From: Owenia fusiformis
Lineage: Eukaryota > Annelida > Polychaeta > Sabellida > Oweniidae
DNA: 64,000 nt
Direction: 5' to 3'
NCBI GenBank assembly: GCA_903813345.2
Contig: CAIIXF020000011.1
Coordinates: forward strand, 24,980,166-25,044,165
Within the stretch, counting starts at the first letter, position 1. The number at the start of each line of letters is the position of its first letter. The notes under the pieces were generated by a model. The model saw nothing but the letters and a program-made list of their open reading frames with translations. It searched no databases and was not told where the DNA came from. Made by a program: the position numbers and the translations under genes. Below, in pieces: positions 1 to 11,300 of this stretch.

Positions 1-979
1 TATAAAATATAGTGTCCTATATACTTAACACTTGAAGATGTTTTAATGCCTTGGTTTTTATATATTTCTAACTTTAAATGCTGCGAAATGGTAAAATTGA
101 CCACAACCTCTTTTCAACATTTTTATGGGATAGGATTCTAAAATGTTTCAAATAAAATACTTCCCATCATCTAATAATTAAAATCTTAATATTGTTATAT
201 CAGACAAAGTCAGTAGATGTTCCTTGAATACTAATAAGTGTTGCATCCCAATGCATTTTTAATTTGAACCTAGAAAATGAAGTTTTTTTGCCAGTTTTCA
301 CCAATCATCACATTTTTGGGGCTGTTGGGAGGGGTTCTACAACTCAAAGATATACATTTTTAACAAATTCAAGTGACTATTTACTTCTAAAAGAGCTTCT
401 TTACCTAGAGAACATACATAAAAGTGTTATTTTGGACCACCTTTATACTCATTAAAGAAAGTGAAATGTAAGAACCTGATTATCAAGTGATGTTGCCATA
501 GCAACTGAATTGTTAGACATATTACATAAATGATAAAATGAATTATTTTATCTTCACCTCTAATCATGCTATGTGCTTCAGATAGTTTAAGATAGTTTAA
601 GAATCAAGAATATGAAGAAAATGCTGAAAACCCACAAAATAATACATTTCTAAGGTAACTAATAGTGATCTATTACTGTTGCTGTAGCAACGGATTAAGA
701 TTTTTTCTTGATTTTCACCATACAGATTAAGCAGTATACTTAAACTAATTCCTGAAAATTTCAAGTCTATATCTTTATTAGTGTCTGATATAAAGGTGTC
801 TTATAGTACCCCCAGTAGATTTCCTTAGGGGGGTAGAAGAAATGGTTTGTAGAGAGTTGCCCAAGGGTGCCGCTCCGGCATTCCGTGGTTTTGAGGTCCC
901 AACCCTATATTCATGCTGAAAAGTTAAAAAAACATTGTAATCCGAAGAAAACGATTAGCTTTGAACTTTCTGCCAGAAT
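1..979. mobile_element. Right TIR arm of the element seen whole at 56788-61218
   Basis: Ends in AACTTTCTGCCAGAAT at 979, followed by AACAT. It is the duplicated counterpart of 60240-61218, so the element was present before the duplication. It contains X-box-like palindromes at 492-505 and 678-691. Confidence 0.85.
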
Positions 980-1054
980 AACATCACTGTCAAGTTGGCA
1001 GGTTCAATAAAACTAATAAATGAACTTAAGAGTCTGATTGCATTAAACAAATTG

Positions 1055-1255
1055 GGTGCACCCCAGTTGTCCGAAACCCAGTTGTCCGAAACCCAGTTGT
1101 CCGAAACCCAGTTGTCCGAAACCCAGTTGTCCGAAACCCAGTTGTCCGAAACCCAGTTGTCCGAAACCCATTTTTCCGAAACCCAGAACTCGGAGAACTG
1201 GGTTTCGGACAACTGGGTTTCGGTCAACTGGGTTTCGGACAACTGGGTTGACCCC
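1055..1255. repeat. 15-bp minisatellite arranged as an inverted repeat
   Basis: About seven head-to-tail units of CCCAGTTGTCCGAAA run into a short spacer (AACTCGGAG) and then about four units of the reverse complement (CTGGGTTTCGGACAA). The whole can fold into a long hairpin. Because 15 is a multiple of three, both strands show artificial open frames. The copy at about 61295-61494 has one forward unit fewer and one reverse unit more. Confidence 0.93.
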
Positions 1256-1319
1256 AACAAATTACTATATTGTATTTATAATCACAAATCATTAATTACA
1301 AAAATAGACAAAGCACACT

Positions 1320-2152
1320 AATACTACACATAAAACTGGACGGCTGATGCTGCAAAACGTGCACACTGGATACGTGGAAGGTTACTGGGCTTATGCTGTA
1401 CGTAGACGGACGTTATGGATAATGGTAGATGATACAATACACGTGAACTATCGAGAGTCTAATATCACGTTCACAACGTGAAGATACTGGCTGGACGTGT
1501 TGGTAGACTTCTTACTCGAGTCGGTTTATATAAGAGTCTATGAATGTGATAATAGTCACTTGATTTTATGCTGTACGAAGACAGACGTTATAGTAGATAA
1601 TGCATCGCACGTGAATTAACGAGAGTCTAATATCACTTTCACCACGTGAGTATACAGGCTGGACGTGTTGGTAGACATCTTACACTACTCCAATATTACA
1701 CTGATACAACTCAGACACAGTTTATAGACGCACGAGACAATACAAGGAGACAGTCTGTGCACATACGTAGATACATTTCTCGTTGACAGCTACATACTAC
1801 ACCAAAACTAAGTATGTTTCACAAATGTTGACCACATATTGTACAAAGTCACGCCACGTGTTATGACAAGGTAGATGACATCGACACTACACGAACATGT
1901 TCACACTTGACTTAACAGGAAAACGCACAACAGATAAACGTGGTTCACAAATGCAAAGGTATTTATATGAGTGGACAGTGAGTGAAATAGTGAATGAAAT
2001 ACTAAGGAAATGGAATGATGCCAATTGATTTCTATACTTATGAATACTACCTGTAGATTATATTGAATGATAAAACTCGCGTTTGACTGAAACGCTAACC
2101 ATACTTGACAATCACGAAAGCAAGAGCTCATTGGCATTTTATAAAGAACGAA
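1320..2152 (+). promoter_or_regulatory. Upstream region of the monooxygenase gene with tandem duplication and E-boxes
   Basis: Two diverged ~125-base blocks (about 1388-1515 and 1565-1690) start with TTATGCTGTACG and end with GCTGGACGTGTTGGTAGAC. CACGTG palindromes (E-box type, bHLH sites) occur at 1440-1445, 1608-1613, 1643-1648 and 1855-1860. No convincing TATA/initiator pair is seen and the transcription start is unknown. The same region is repeated at about 61560-62397, where a 6-base insertion separates the two blocks further. Confidence 0.4.
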
Positions 2153-2365
2153 ATGAATTTTCAGTTCAAGTTGGGATTGATTTTCACATTTTCAATATTA
2201 AATGTAACCGTCGGGTTCAAGTTTTTTCAAGATAAAATACCAAATGGGAACAATGTCCCCCATCCATGTAAGCCTAACTACGTGTGGCAGGGGGTAGGAC
2301 ATAAAAATGCGATGGGTGGTGGAAACAGAAACGCGTTTGGATTGGCATTTGACGCAAATGGAAAG
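2153..2365 (+). CDS. Exon 1: signal peptide and first half of temptin domain
   Basis: This exon codes residues 1-71. An in-frame ATG lies 48 bases upstream at 2105, but the Met at 2153 is preferred because MNFQFKLG followed by a hydrophobic stretch ending at TVG is a normal signal peptide, while the 2105 start would bury it. The donor is GAAAG|GTAATT, phase 0. Temptin hallmarks are IPNGNNV, VWQGVGH and GGGNRNAFG. The exon is repeated at 62398-62610. Confidence 0.93.
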
Positions 2366-5300
2366 GTAATTATATTAGTTATTCTATTGGATATCTTCCT
2401 GAATTCGAATTCTGCCAGATTTTTTGTTTTCCCGATTTAAAACTACTACTAAATACTGTAAGTAAACTGCAGATTACATAGCCGTTGGGACCAGGGGTTC
2501 GGTGGGTTCGGACGAACCCCTGGATAGGGTTTCCCCAAAAAATATTTGTTGAAAACCAGAAACATTAAATTCAATTTATATGACCAGTAAATAAAAACAT
2601 AATAAAGTTGTACAATTCTCTCCAAACGTTTGGCAATCTTAGGCAAGGGTTGCAGGGGCGTAGGAAGGTGTAAATTAAACACTACGCCAAAAATATTAAA
2701 CATTATTGTGTCAAATCTTCTATCTCAAAACACATATTTTATGCTCGTAAAAGCTTCAATTTATGGCAATACCTTTCGAATGGTTTTCATCATATAAAAT
2801 CAAAATGGAAATCCGATGTTTTAAAGCTCGGCACAACCTATTCTCACTTTTCTCATGTAAATGTTACTTTTCTCGAACGATTTAGATTACCAATTTCCAA
2901 TTAACACAGAGAGATTTAATATTTTTTGAATTTAGACACATATTATATAATTGTCTGATTCCACCGTGTGCCGTACAATACGGCATTACAGATTAATGAA
3001 ACTTGTATGGTCAATCGATTTAAAGAAACATATATAATCGTGATCAATGTTACAATTAGTCCTAATGACTGAACCCTTTTTTATAACAATTATTCGCAAG
3101 ACCAAATAAGTACCCCCTCACCAAAGGTCAAATCGAGGTCAACGTGAGTGCCAAAAATGCTATGAAATAAAATCCAGGTAAAAGCTTTCATAGAACTGAA
3201 GCAGGTATTGAATAATCACAATTTTAAGTTGTTTTTGTCTTTAACATTCATATTTCATAAATAAAAGCATTTGAATGGGTATAGCATTTATAATCCATCT
3301 ACACAAAAATTATGAAAAGTCCTTTATAACGGAGATATAGTTATTCCCAAATTAAAGGGTGACGTTTTTGGGGTCACCTGTACTTGGAAAATGTAAAAAA
3401 ATGTCATTCTGATTTTGACAGATGGAGGCAGGTCAAAAAGGTCAAATTTTCAACCATGTACTTACCAAAATCCAACCACTGGTGATGCTAATGTAATTAC
3501 AATAATTGGACTATATTTTTGGTTTTTGTAATGCCATCTATTCGTCTTTCCATTCGGCGGAAAGATTAATTAGTTCTGTATCTCCGGAGTTATCTCTATC
3601 TCCACGTTCAACAGCGACATCTGTGAATTTATCCCTACGTTCTATAACGAGGTGAGGATAGGTCATAAGCTTGAAGAAGCAAGATGTGAAGTTTGTGTGA
3701 ACTCTTAAGTCTATCTCCCTAGAGCAGCTCGTTTTAACAAGATGCATATGTTCATGTGTTAAGATTTGCCCTTAAACTTAGCTCAATGTTAACTCTTGAT
3801 TTGAATTTCATTAAAAAATGTTATATTGAAATCATGATCTTGCCTTCAGATTTCAGTATATCTTTTGAGTAAAAGATTCACCATTTTAACATAGAAAATC
3901 AAATTGTCTAACTTTTTCAAATCAATTGTATCTTGCCAATTGAAAACAATATGGAGGTATCGGACATGATGTCAACTTATTTTTTCCAGCACTTAACAGT
4001 TTTTCCTTTTCACTGTACATATTATACGAATAATAATTCAAACATAAGGAGGCTTAAACACTCCATGGGGGAGTTTACGGTTGACACACTTTTGGAAGGG
4101 GTGTAAATTGTATGTAAGAAAACCACAAAAATGGTTTTATATGAGGAACCCCATGGCCAATGAAGGTTGGGATTTGTGGATAATATAAAAAATGAGCCCA
4201 TGGTCACCAAATCCTGGCTACGCAATCATTAAATGTTGGCAAAGTTATAGAGAAAATCTAATCTAATTTATGATTATGAATACTGGATGGAGAATCTAGT
4301 ACAAGAACACCAGTGAAATCGGGTGTCCCTCAAGGAACTGTGCTCGGACCGCTCTGCTTTCTTGTCTATATCAATGATATGGGCAGCGACTTATCAACAA
4401 CAACCAGCCTCAAACTATTTGCAGATGACAGCCTCCTCTTCATGTCTTTCGAGAACCAACAGGATGCACTGACACTCCAGGACGACCTTGACAAACTGGT
4501 CTCCTGGGCAAATACATGCCAAATGAAATTCCGTCCCTCAAAATGCTATGTACTGAGTCACTCTAGGGAACCAGGTTGTGTCACCCAAGCTCTCCAACAC
4601 CTGCAGTGGGAATCACTACAATCCCGTAGGGAGGCTTTTATATAGAATTTCCCTCTTCTACAAAGAAACTCACAACTTACCCCCCTATCACACCAAACTA
4701 GTTCTTACCCGTTCTTGCCAGTTCTACGAAAACGTCGTAAGACGGGCTCAATCTGGCTGTAGGCCAAGAAAATGGGCTCATAAAAGGCCCAAACATCCCA
4801 AAAATTGCAACAGTTTTTAAATTAGTCTTATATTATGTATTAATATCAGTTGAAAAACATATCAAAAATATAGAAAAATGTATGCAGTGGACAAATATGA
4901 AATTTCACTTCCTAAGTACCCCCTACAACCCTACCCCAAAATTGAGTATTGGTAGGAAACAATTTTTTTTCCCATCTAGAATACTTTAGTCAAGTATTCA
5001 AGCTTTATTATGATAGATCACATATTCACAAATAATTAAAATATTATTTTAATTAATTTTGAGACCAGTAATTGGTCATTTGACCCCAAAGTATAACAAA
5101 ATAGGCCACAAAACAGGCATGTTATCACATATCTATTTAGATACTTTAGGATCAGTTTGTCAGAAAAGCATGAAAAAAATCATAGTGTTACATATACATA
5201 TGAACTTCATATTTGGTGAGTGTCAGAATTCTAAGGTGTGTACTTAGGAAGAAAAAAATTATTTCATTTTCATAGTTTTGCCCCGCCCACTATAGGGGAG

Positions 5301-8300
5301 ACTATAGTTTTGATGATTAACTCCCACAATGCATCACATTTGTATTAGAGTTGACATCTAAATCATTTATATAGGCTTGTCATCATCTAAAATACAAGTT
5401 TTGTGAAGGTTTATACCTTATTAGTATGAAAAATAGGAATTATTAGTTGCACCAGGTGAAATGTTAAGGTGACCTCACTTTTATTTGATGAATAATTACA
5501 TATCACCACTCTGATATTAGGGTATTTGATAACTGCTCTATACTAGGCTTTATCCCACGATTAATGTGTTATCTGTACAATAACAGCTATTGATATTTCT
5601 GATATAATTGAAATCCGTGTGATATTTTCCAGAAAATCGTTTATCAAACTCATATGCGTGTGATATCGTTTATCTCACGCATATCCGTGTGATATCACAT
5701 TTGCATTTCGCGCCAAAGTATTGTTGGAAATTAGGTCAGATAATTTATTATCTTTTCTGGAAAATAGGTCCGTTAATTTATTCTCTTTAAGTTTCATTGG
5801 TGTATTGAATTACGATTGTGTATATAATTTGATTAGAAGGCTGCTAAATAACGATTAAAACTGGTATTTATGACGAACTATATCATGTACAGAAAGTAGT
5901 GCATATTACTGCGTAGTGAGTAAAGTACAAATCAAAATGGCCGGTACAAATTCAATTGATATTCTAATTTCTAGTTTATATTTGCTGCCAATGTACTGGA
6001 AATTGGATCAGAACATCACAAGGTGATTGTAATCATGGGATAGACCCAATATCACATAATTCCTCGTGATATCATTTTATCGCCTCGTAGATATCAAATA
6101 TCAACACTCATTCGCTTCGCTCACTCGTGTTGATATTTGATATCAACTCGGCCATAAAAATGATATCACTCAAAATGATGTGATATTCTATATTTATTAA
6201 ATAATGTAAGTTGTAGTTTTTGTGGAATTTAATATTGTTTAAATTATTAATTACAATCCGCAATTACAAAATTTGCATATATTTAAATTCAGATAAATAA
6301 ATCATTACATAAGAGTACATTACTATGGAACTATCAATTGGATGTATAATGCTGTAGAGACGAATTTATGGTTATTAAACGGAATTTAAACTGACAGAGA
6401 ACATTAAAATCTCAGATATCTGGGGAGTCTTTCATTAATATAATTTCAGTGCATAGGAATGATGGTAAATCTGTCTGTCAGGTTGGAAAACATTGAGTGT
6501 ACATGTGCTGCATTCAGAATCAGATGCAGATATTGTGATTGTGAAAACTGCAATCCAAAGTGTCCAAACCTCAAATACAGTACCCATACAGATCTCCTTG
6601 TGCTTCTCATTTATCATGCACAAAACACAAACTTCACCATTTTCTTCAAACCTTAACCAAAAGCAGCAACCCAAGAAACAAAATGTTGGAATATAAATGA
6701 AATAAGATTGTCTTTTTTTCTCACAGAATTGTTGATTTAATTCCTTAAGTTAAATAAACGGTTTGGGTTAAAAGTGCAGATCTTAATTGTTTATCGAAAT
6801 ACCGTTTATGTAACTTAAGTGAGGAATTAAATCGAAGATTCTGTTGTCTTCTGAACTATTTGTTCGCAAATATGTACATTTTTTAAACATATTATACTGA
6901 TACATGTTTGTGATAACAATGTTGTGGGAATTCTGCCTACAATGTTTGAAATAAAGAAAAAAGAAAAATCAAACCTTCGATGTTCCGACATTTTGTTACA
7001 ACGTAAACAAGTAGAAAACCAGTGAAATGCAAGCAACTCTGTCATTGCAGAGGAACATGCTCTTTTGTCCATTTATGGTGGAAAAATGGCGAAACCCTAA
7101 ATTATCTTAGGCTTCTAAAATTCTATTAAAAGAGAGCAGCAAGATCTGAATTATTGCAGCACCGTGTTCTTCCTCCATTTTTTGATGCTGCGGAATACCA
7201 CAGTTACAGAGTGTACCATCAGATCCAGGAGTGGGAGGGAAATAAACTCCATTATAATTGGGCTGGGAAATAAGTGTAACGACCCATCAGCCTATCTATT
7301 ATTTTCAATGGCTTATATCTGGTCCGATGTGCCGTTACTGACCCTTCTTATTGCATTGCTTTAGTCAAAATAACTAACAATTTCATTGTTCACCAGTATG
7401 GAGTTTTACTGTATTATATATCTGTACTTTGCTGACTGAGACTGTAGTGACAAGGTATCGCCTTGTGAATTGTACGAATTTTGTATGTTAACTTTTGTAA
7501 GAGTCACCATGAGTCATAGGCTGTATAGCCTGTCCACTACTTCAGTGTCTGAAGTTACTCGGCTTAAGGATATAGTTCCATTGTTTATCTTGCCTTGTTG
7601 TGATTATTTTGACCTATGTACGCTATTTAGTGTGTCTAATTTATTGTATACATGTTAATATGTATGTACATAACTTTACTGTGTTTTGAATTGTCTTATT
7701 TTAAAATGTAGTTCATCTTGTTATGTGAGTAGTGATATGTAATCATGTTGTGTAATCAGTCTCTTGGAAATCTCAAAATGGTGGAAAACAGGTTGCTCAT
7801 TTCTCTTCAATTACATTGGATTTATAGCAGTTTCCGTTCGTTAATCGGGGTGAATGGTGTTCTAAGGTAATTATGAAGTAGTTATTTAATTGGTCAAGAA
7901 GTTTCGAGGCATTTCGTTTACTGATTCAGTTGTTATTCAGAGTCAAACTTTTGATGTAATTTCCATGTAACTTTGAGTTCAAATCATGTCTTTTCTTGTC
8001 AAAATCTACCTCTAATTACGGTAATTATGCTTAATTGTTAATGTTAATTATACCCACTATACCGGTAGAACATGTATTGGTACCAGGGTCCCGTTTTGGA
8101 GTGAGTTTTGGGGTGATTCAGGCCATCCCAATGTACTGTAATGGAAGCTGCATGTGGCTGTCAGGTTGCTAGCCAAATGTAGCTAGGCTCTAGTTGGAGC
8201 CATTTGCAGCCATGTAGGAGTTGCGTGGTATTTGGGTATATTTTACACTATATAAGTCAGATCTTATTCTTTATGTAACATAACTTGTATTAATGAATGA

Positions 8301-11300
8301 TTTCCAATTGAAATAGAATTAATTAATGTTAATCTTTAATTGCTTTTATTATGTTGTTTTATTGTGTTGGTGAGATTAACACTTATACATACACCCCCCC
8401 CCCCCCGACTAACATTGACTATTAACATGGACTGTGACATTTAGACTTCCCCTAATCAACGCCCCCCTCCCTCAGTCACTCTGGCTATTATGCTGTATGT
8501 GACTAGTCCCTCACCCCCCCTCACATTCGCACTTTCCCAGATACGAGCTACAAGTGGCTACACAATTGGTGTGTGAATATAGTTGATCAGGCTGACCCCC
8601 CCCCCTGGCTACATTGGGCTGCAACCCTATAGTCACTAGTAAGGTGTCCTATACCACCCTTGGTCCGAGGCTACATTAGGCTACAACCCTAAAGTAACTA
8701 GTTAGGAGTCCCATACCACCCTTGGTCCGAGGCTACATCAGGCTGCAACCCTATATTAACTAGTGAGGTGTCCCATACCACCGTTGGTCCAGGGCTACAT
8801 TAGGCTGCAACCCTATAGTAACTAGTGAGGTGTCCATACCACCCTTGGTCCGAGGCTACATCAGGCTGCAACCCTATATTAACTAGTGAGGTGTCCCATA
8901 CCACCGTTGGTCCAGGGCTACATTAGGCTGCAACCCTATAGTAACTAGTGAGGTGTCCATACCACCCTTGGTCCGAGGCTACATCAGGCTGCAACCCTAT
9001 ATTGACTAGTGAAGTGTCCCATACCACCCTTGGTCCGGGGCTACATCGGGCTGCAACCCTATATTAACTAGTGAGGTTCCCATACCACCGTTGGTCCGGG
9101 GCTACATTAGGCTGCAACCCTATATTGACTAGTGAGGTGTCCAATACCACCCTTTACCCGGGGCTACATCAGGCTACAACCCTATATTAACTAGTGAGGT
9201 GTCCAATACCACCGTACACCCGGGGCTACATTAGGCTGCAACCCTATATTGACTAGTGAGGTGTCCCATACCACCCTATACCCGGGGCTACATTAGGCTG
9301 CAACCCTATATTGACTAGTGAGGTGTCCCATACCACCCTATACCCGGGGCTACATTGGGCTGCAACCCTATATTGACTAGTGAGGTGTCCCATACCACCC
9401 TATACCCGGGGCTATATTGGGCTGCAACCCTATATTGACTAGTGAGGTGTCCCATACCACCCTATACCCGGGGCTACATTGGGCTGCAACCCTATATTGA
9501 CTAGTGAGGTGTCCCATACCACCCTATACCCGGGGCTACATTAGGCTGCAACCCTATATTGACTAGAGGGGTCCCCATACCACCGTATACACGGGGCTAC
9601 ATTAGGCTGCAACCCTATACTAACTAGTAGGGTCCCCATACCACCCTATACCCAGGGCTACATTGGGCTACACCCCTCTGGTATCAAGTGAGGTGACCAA
9701 TACCATTTCTCATCCTTGACTTCACATAGTTATAACCCCAATGTATGTAGCAGGATGATCCTATTGACTTATCCTTACTGACTACATGTGACTTTACTCT
9801 CACATATTAATGCGGACTTAATACAGACTTATAAACCCACATGTAATTGTTTTATTATTAAATGATAATGTTGAAATGATACTGCTTTGGGAATAAGATA
9901 ACAGTCTGGGACTGTGTTATGCCAAGGCCATGCTACACTTGTATGGCAGATACATGGCCCACGATTGTTACACTGGTGGCAGCGTCGGGATTTAATTATT
10001 ACCTAATGATTAGACCCACTTTATGTTTTTTTTAATATTCTAAGGTAGTATTGTTTTCAGTTGTTTTATGGTGTCAACTTTTTGTTTAATGCTAATTTAA
10101 TCTTGTTTTCCACACTGGTGCGTGTGGATGGCCATTTTGAGATTTTCAGAGACCCAGTCCTTGTAGCATTCCACAGGACTGTTTCGATTTAGGTTGGTGA
10201 AGTGGCCCGTTGTTCTACTTCAAAGTGTAAAGTGGTACGTATCTTTACCACAGACCCTCTGGTTTGGTATGTAGATGGGACCTAACATACAAACATATCA
10301 AATCTTCCCAAGCCAAAATTGTAGATCCTAGTTGTAAAACCCTGTCTTATCATGACTCACTGGAACATCTAGCAGTGTCATGTCTTGAAAGCACATACAT
10401 TATGCATGTGTTGGTGTGGATGTCCCCTGTACCCTGTTCCCGTCCTGTTAGTGAGTTTCCTTCGATGATGGTCGTGCTGGGCATGATTATAATTGAGAGA
10501 TAGCTTGGGTAGACGTACCCATACAGTGACCCGAATATGCCCCTCCCCCTTACATTCCACTTGCCCGAAATGTGTGTGATGGTACGATCCTCTTGTGCTT
10601 TCCTGGTTGATGAGGAAAAGTTGTGCTATATCTCCCTACAACTGGAGATCTCCATAGCCATATCAGAACGTCTGGTATACTTTTTCTTTTGCCTACTCCC
10701 AACAAAAGATCCCTGCAAAACCTGTCCGACTATTATAGAGCCATTGACTTGGGTAGGGTGGTCCAGGAAGCCCTTGCCCAGTGATCCTACTACTAACCAG
10801 TCCCAACATATTTGTGTGCACCTGTCCCATATTGTATATAGGTGACTAGGAAAGTTGTCTATTGGGAAATAGTCATTATATGACTGATAATGGGAGAAGC
10901 GATAATGGAATGTCCGAAGGATGACCTAATTGGTCTGATCAAGTCCAACAGGCAAACCTATGCAACTTTGTAGAAGTAGGTCACCATGCATACAACCATC
11001 TTATGTGTCAATGGTGGTCCCTTTCATTGAACTGATTTGGGATCTGTTATTTATACGGTCTGATAGATATTTGAGCTACTGCCTCGATATTGGCAAGTGG
11101 TATTGCCAAGAATAGTTACCAAAATGTTGATAGTGGACTGTCAGCGGAAGTGAGCATGTCTGGCCATAGCTTTTGCTGGCGTCAATCAGCTTTTGTTCCA
11201 AGGAGGGCTGATTGTCACAAGTCCCCTATGTGGAGTGTTATCAGTCAACAATCCATGTACCATCTGATGTGGCTGACATTTACCACATATGTATGTGGCA

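Larger units (their letters stand above)
1..3754. repeat. Segmental duplication, copy 1 (partner 60240-64000)
   Basis: Base 1 aligns with 60240 and base 3754 with about 64000. The copies differ by only a handful of changes: A for G near 60938, a 6-base insertion near 61770, G>T near 61909, T>A near 62034, a 1-base insertion near 62708 and A>T near 63408, plus altered 15-bp repeat counts. The copy includes a transposon arm, the upstream region, exon 1 and part of intron 1. Confidence 0.97.

Noticed and set aside
955-1321. Open frames on both strands with repeated LSETQ or WVSDN
   Set aside because: Products of a 15-bp tandem array, open on both strands and in two plus frames; no protein signal outside the array.
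2105-2152. Upstream in-frame ATG at 2105 as the start of the monooxygenase
   Set aside because: It would place 16 polar residues before the signal peptide; the Met at 2153 gives a normal secreted start.
7470-7658. 62-codon frame also present at 12881-13069
   Set aside because: The two are the same place in the two LTRs of one element; no homology or codon signal.
8606-9690. CRISPR-like regular array
   Set aside because: Units are contiguous and near identical, with no unique spacers; it is a minisatellite in an LTR.
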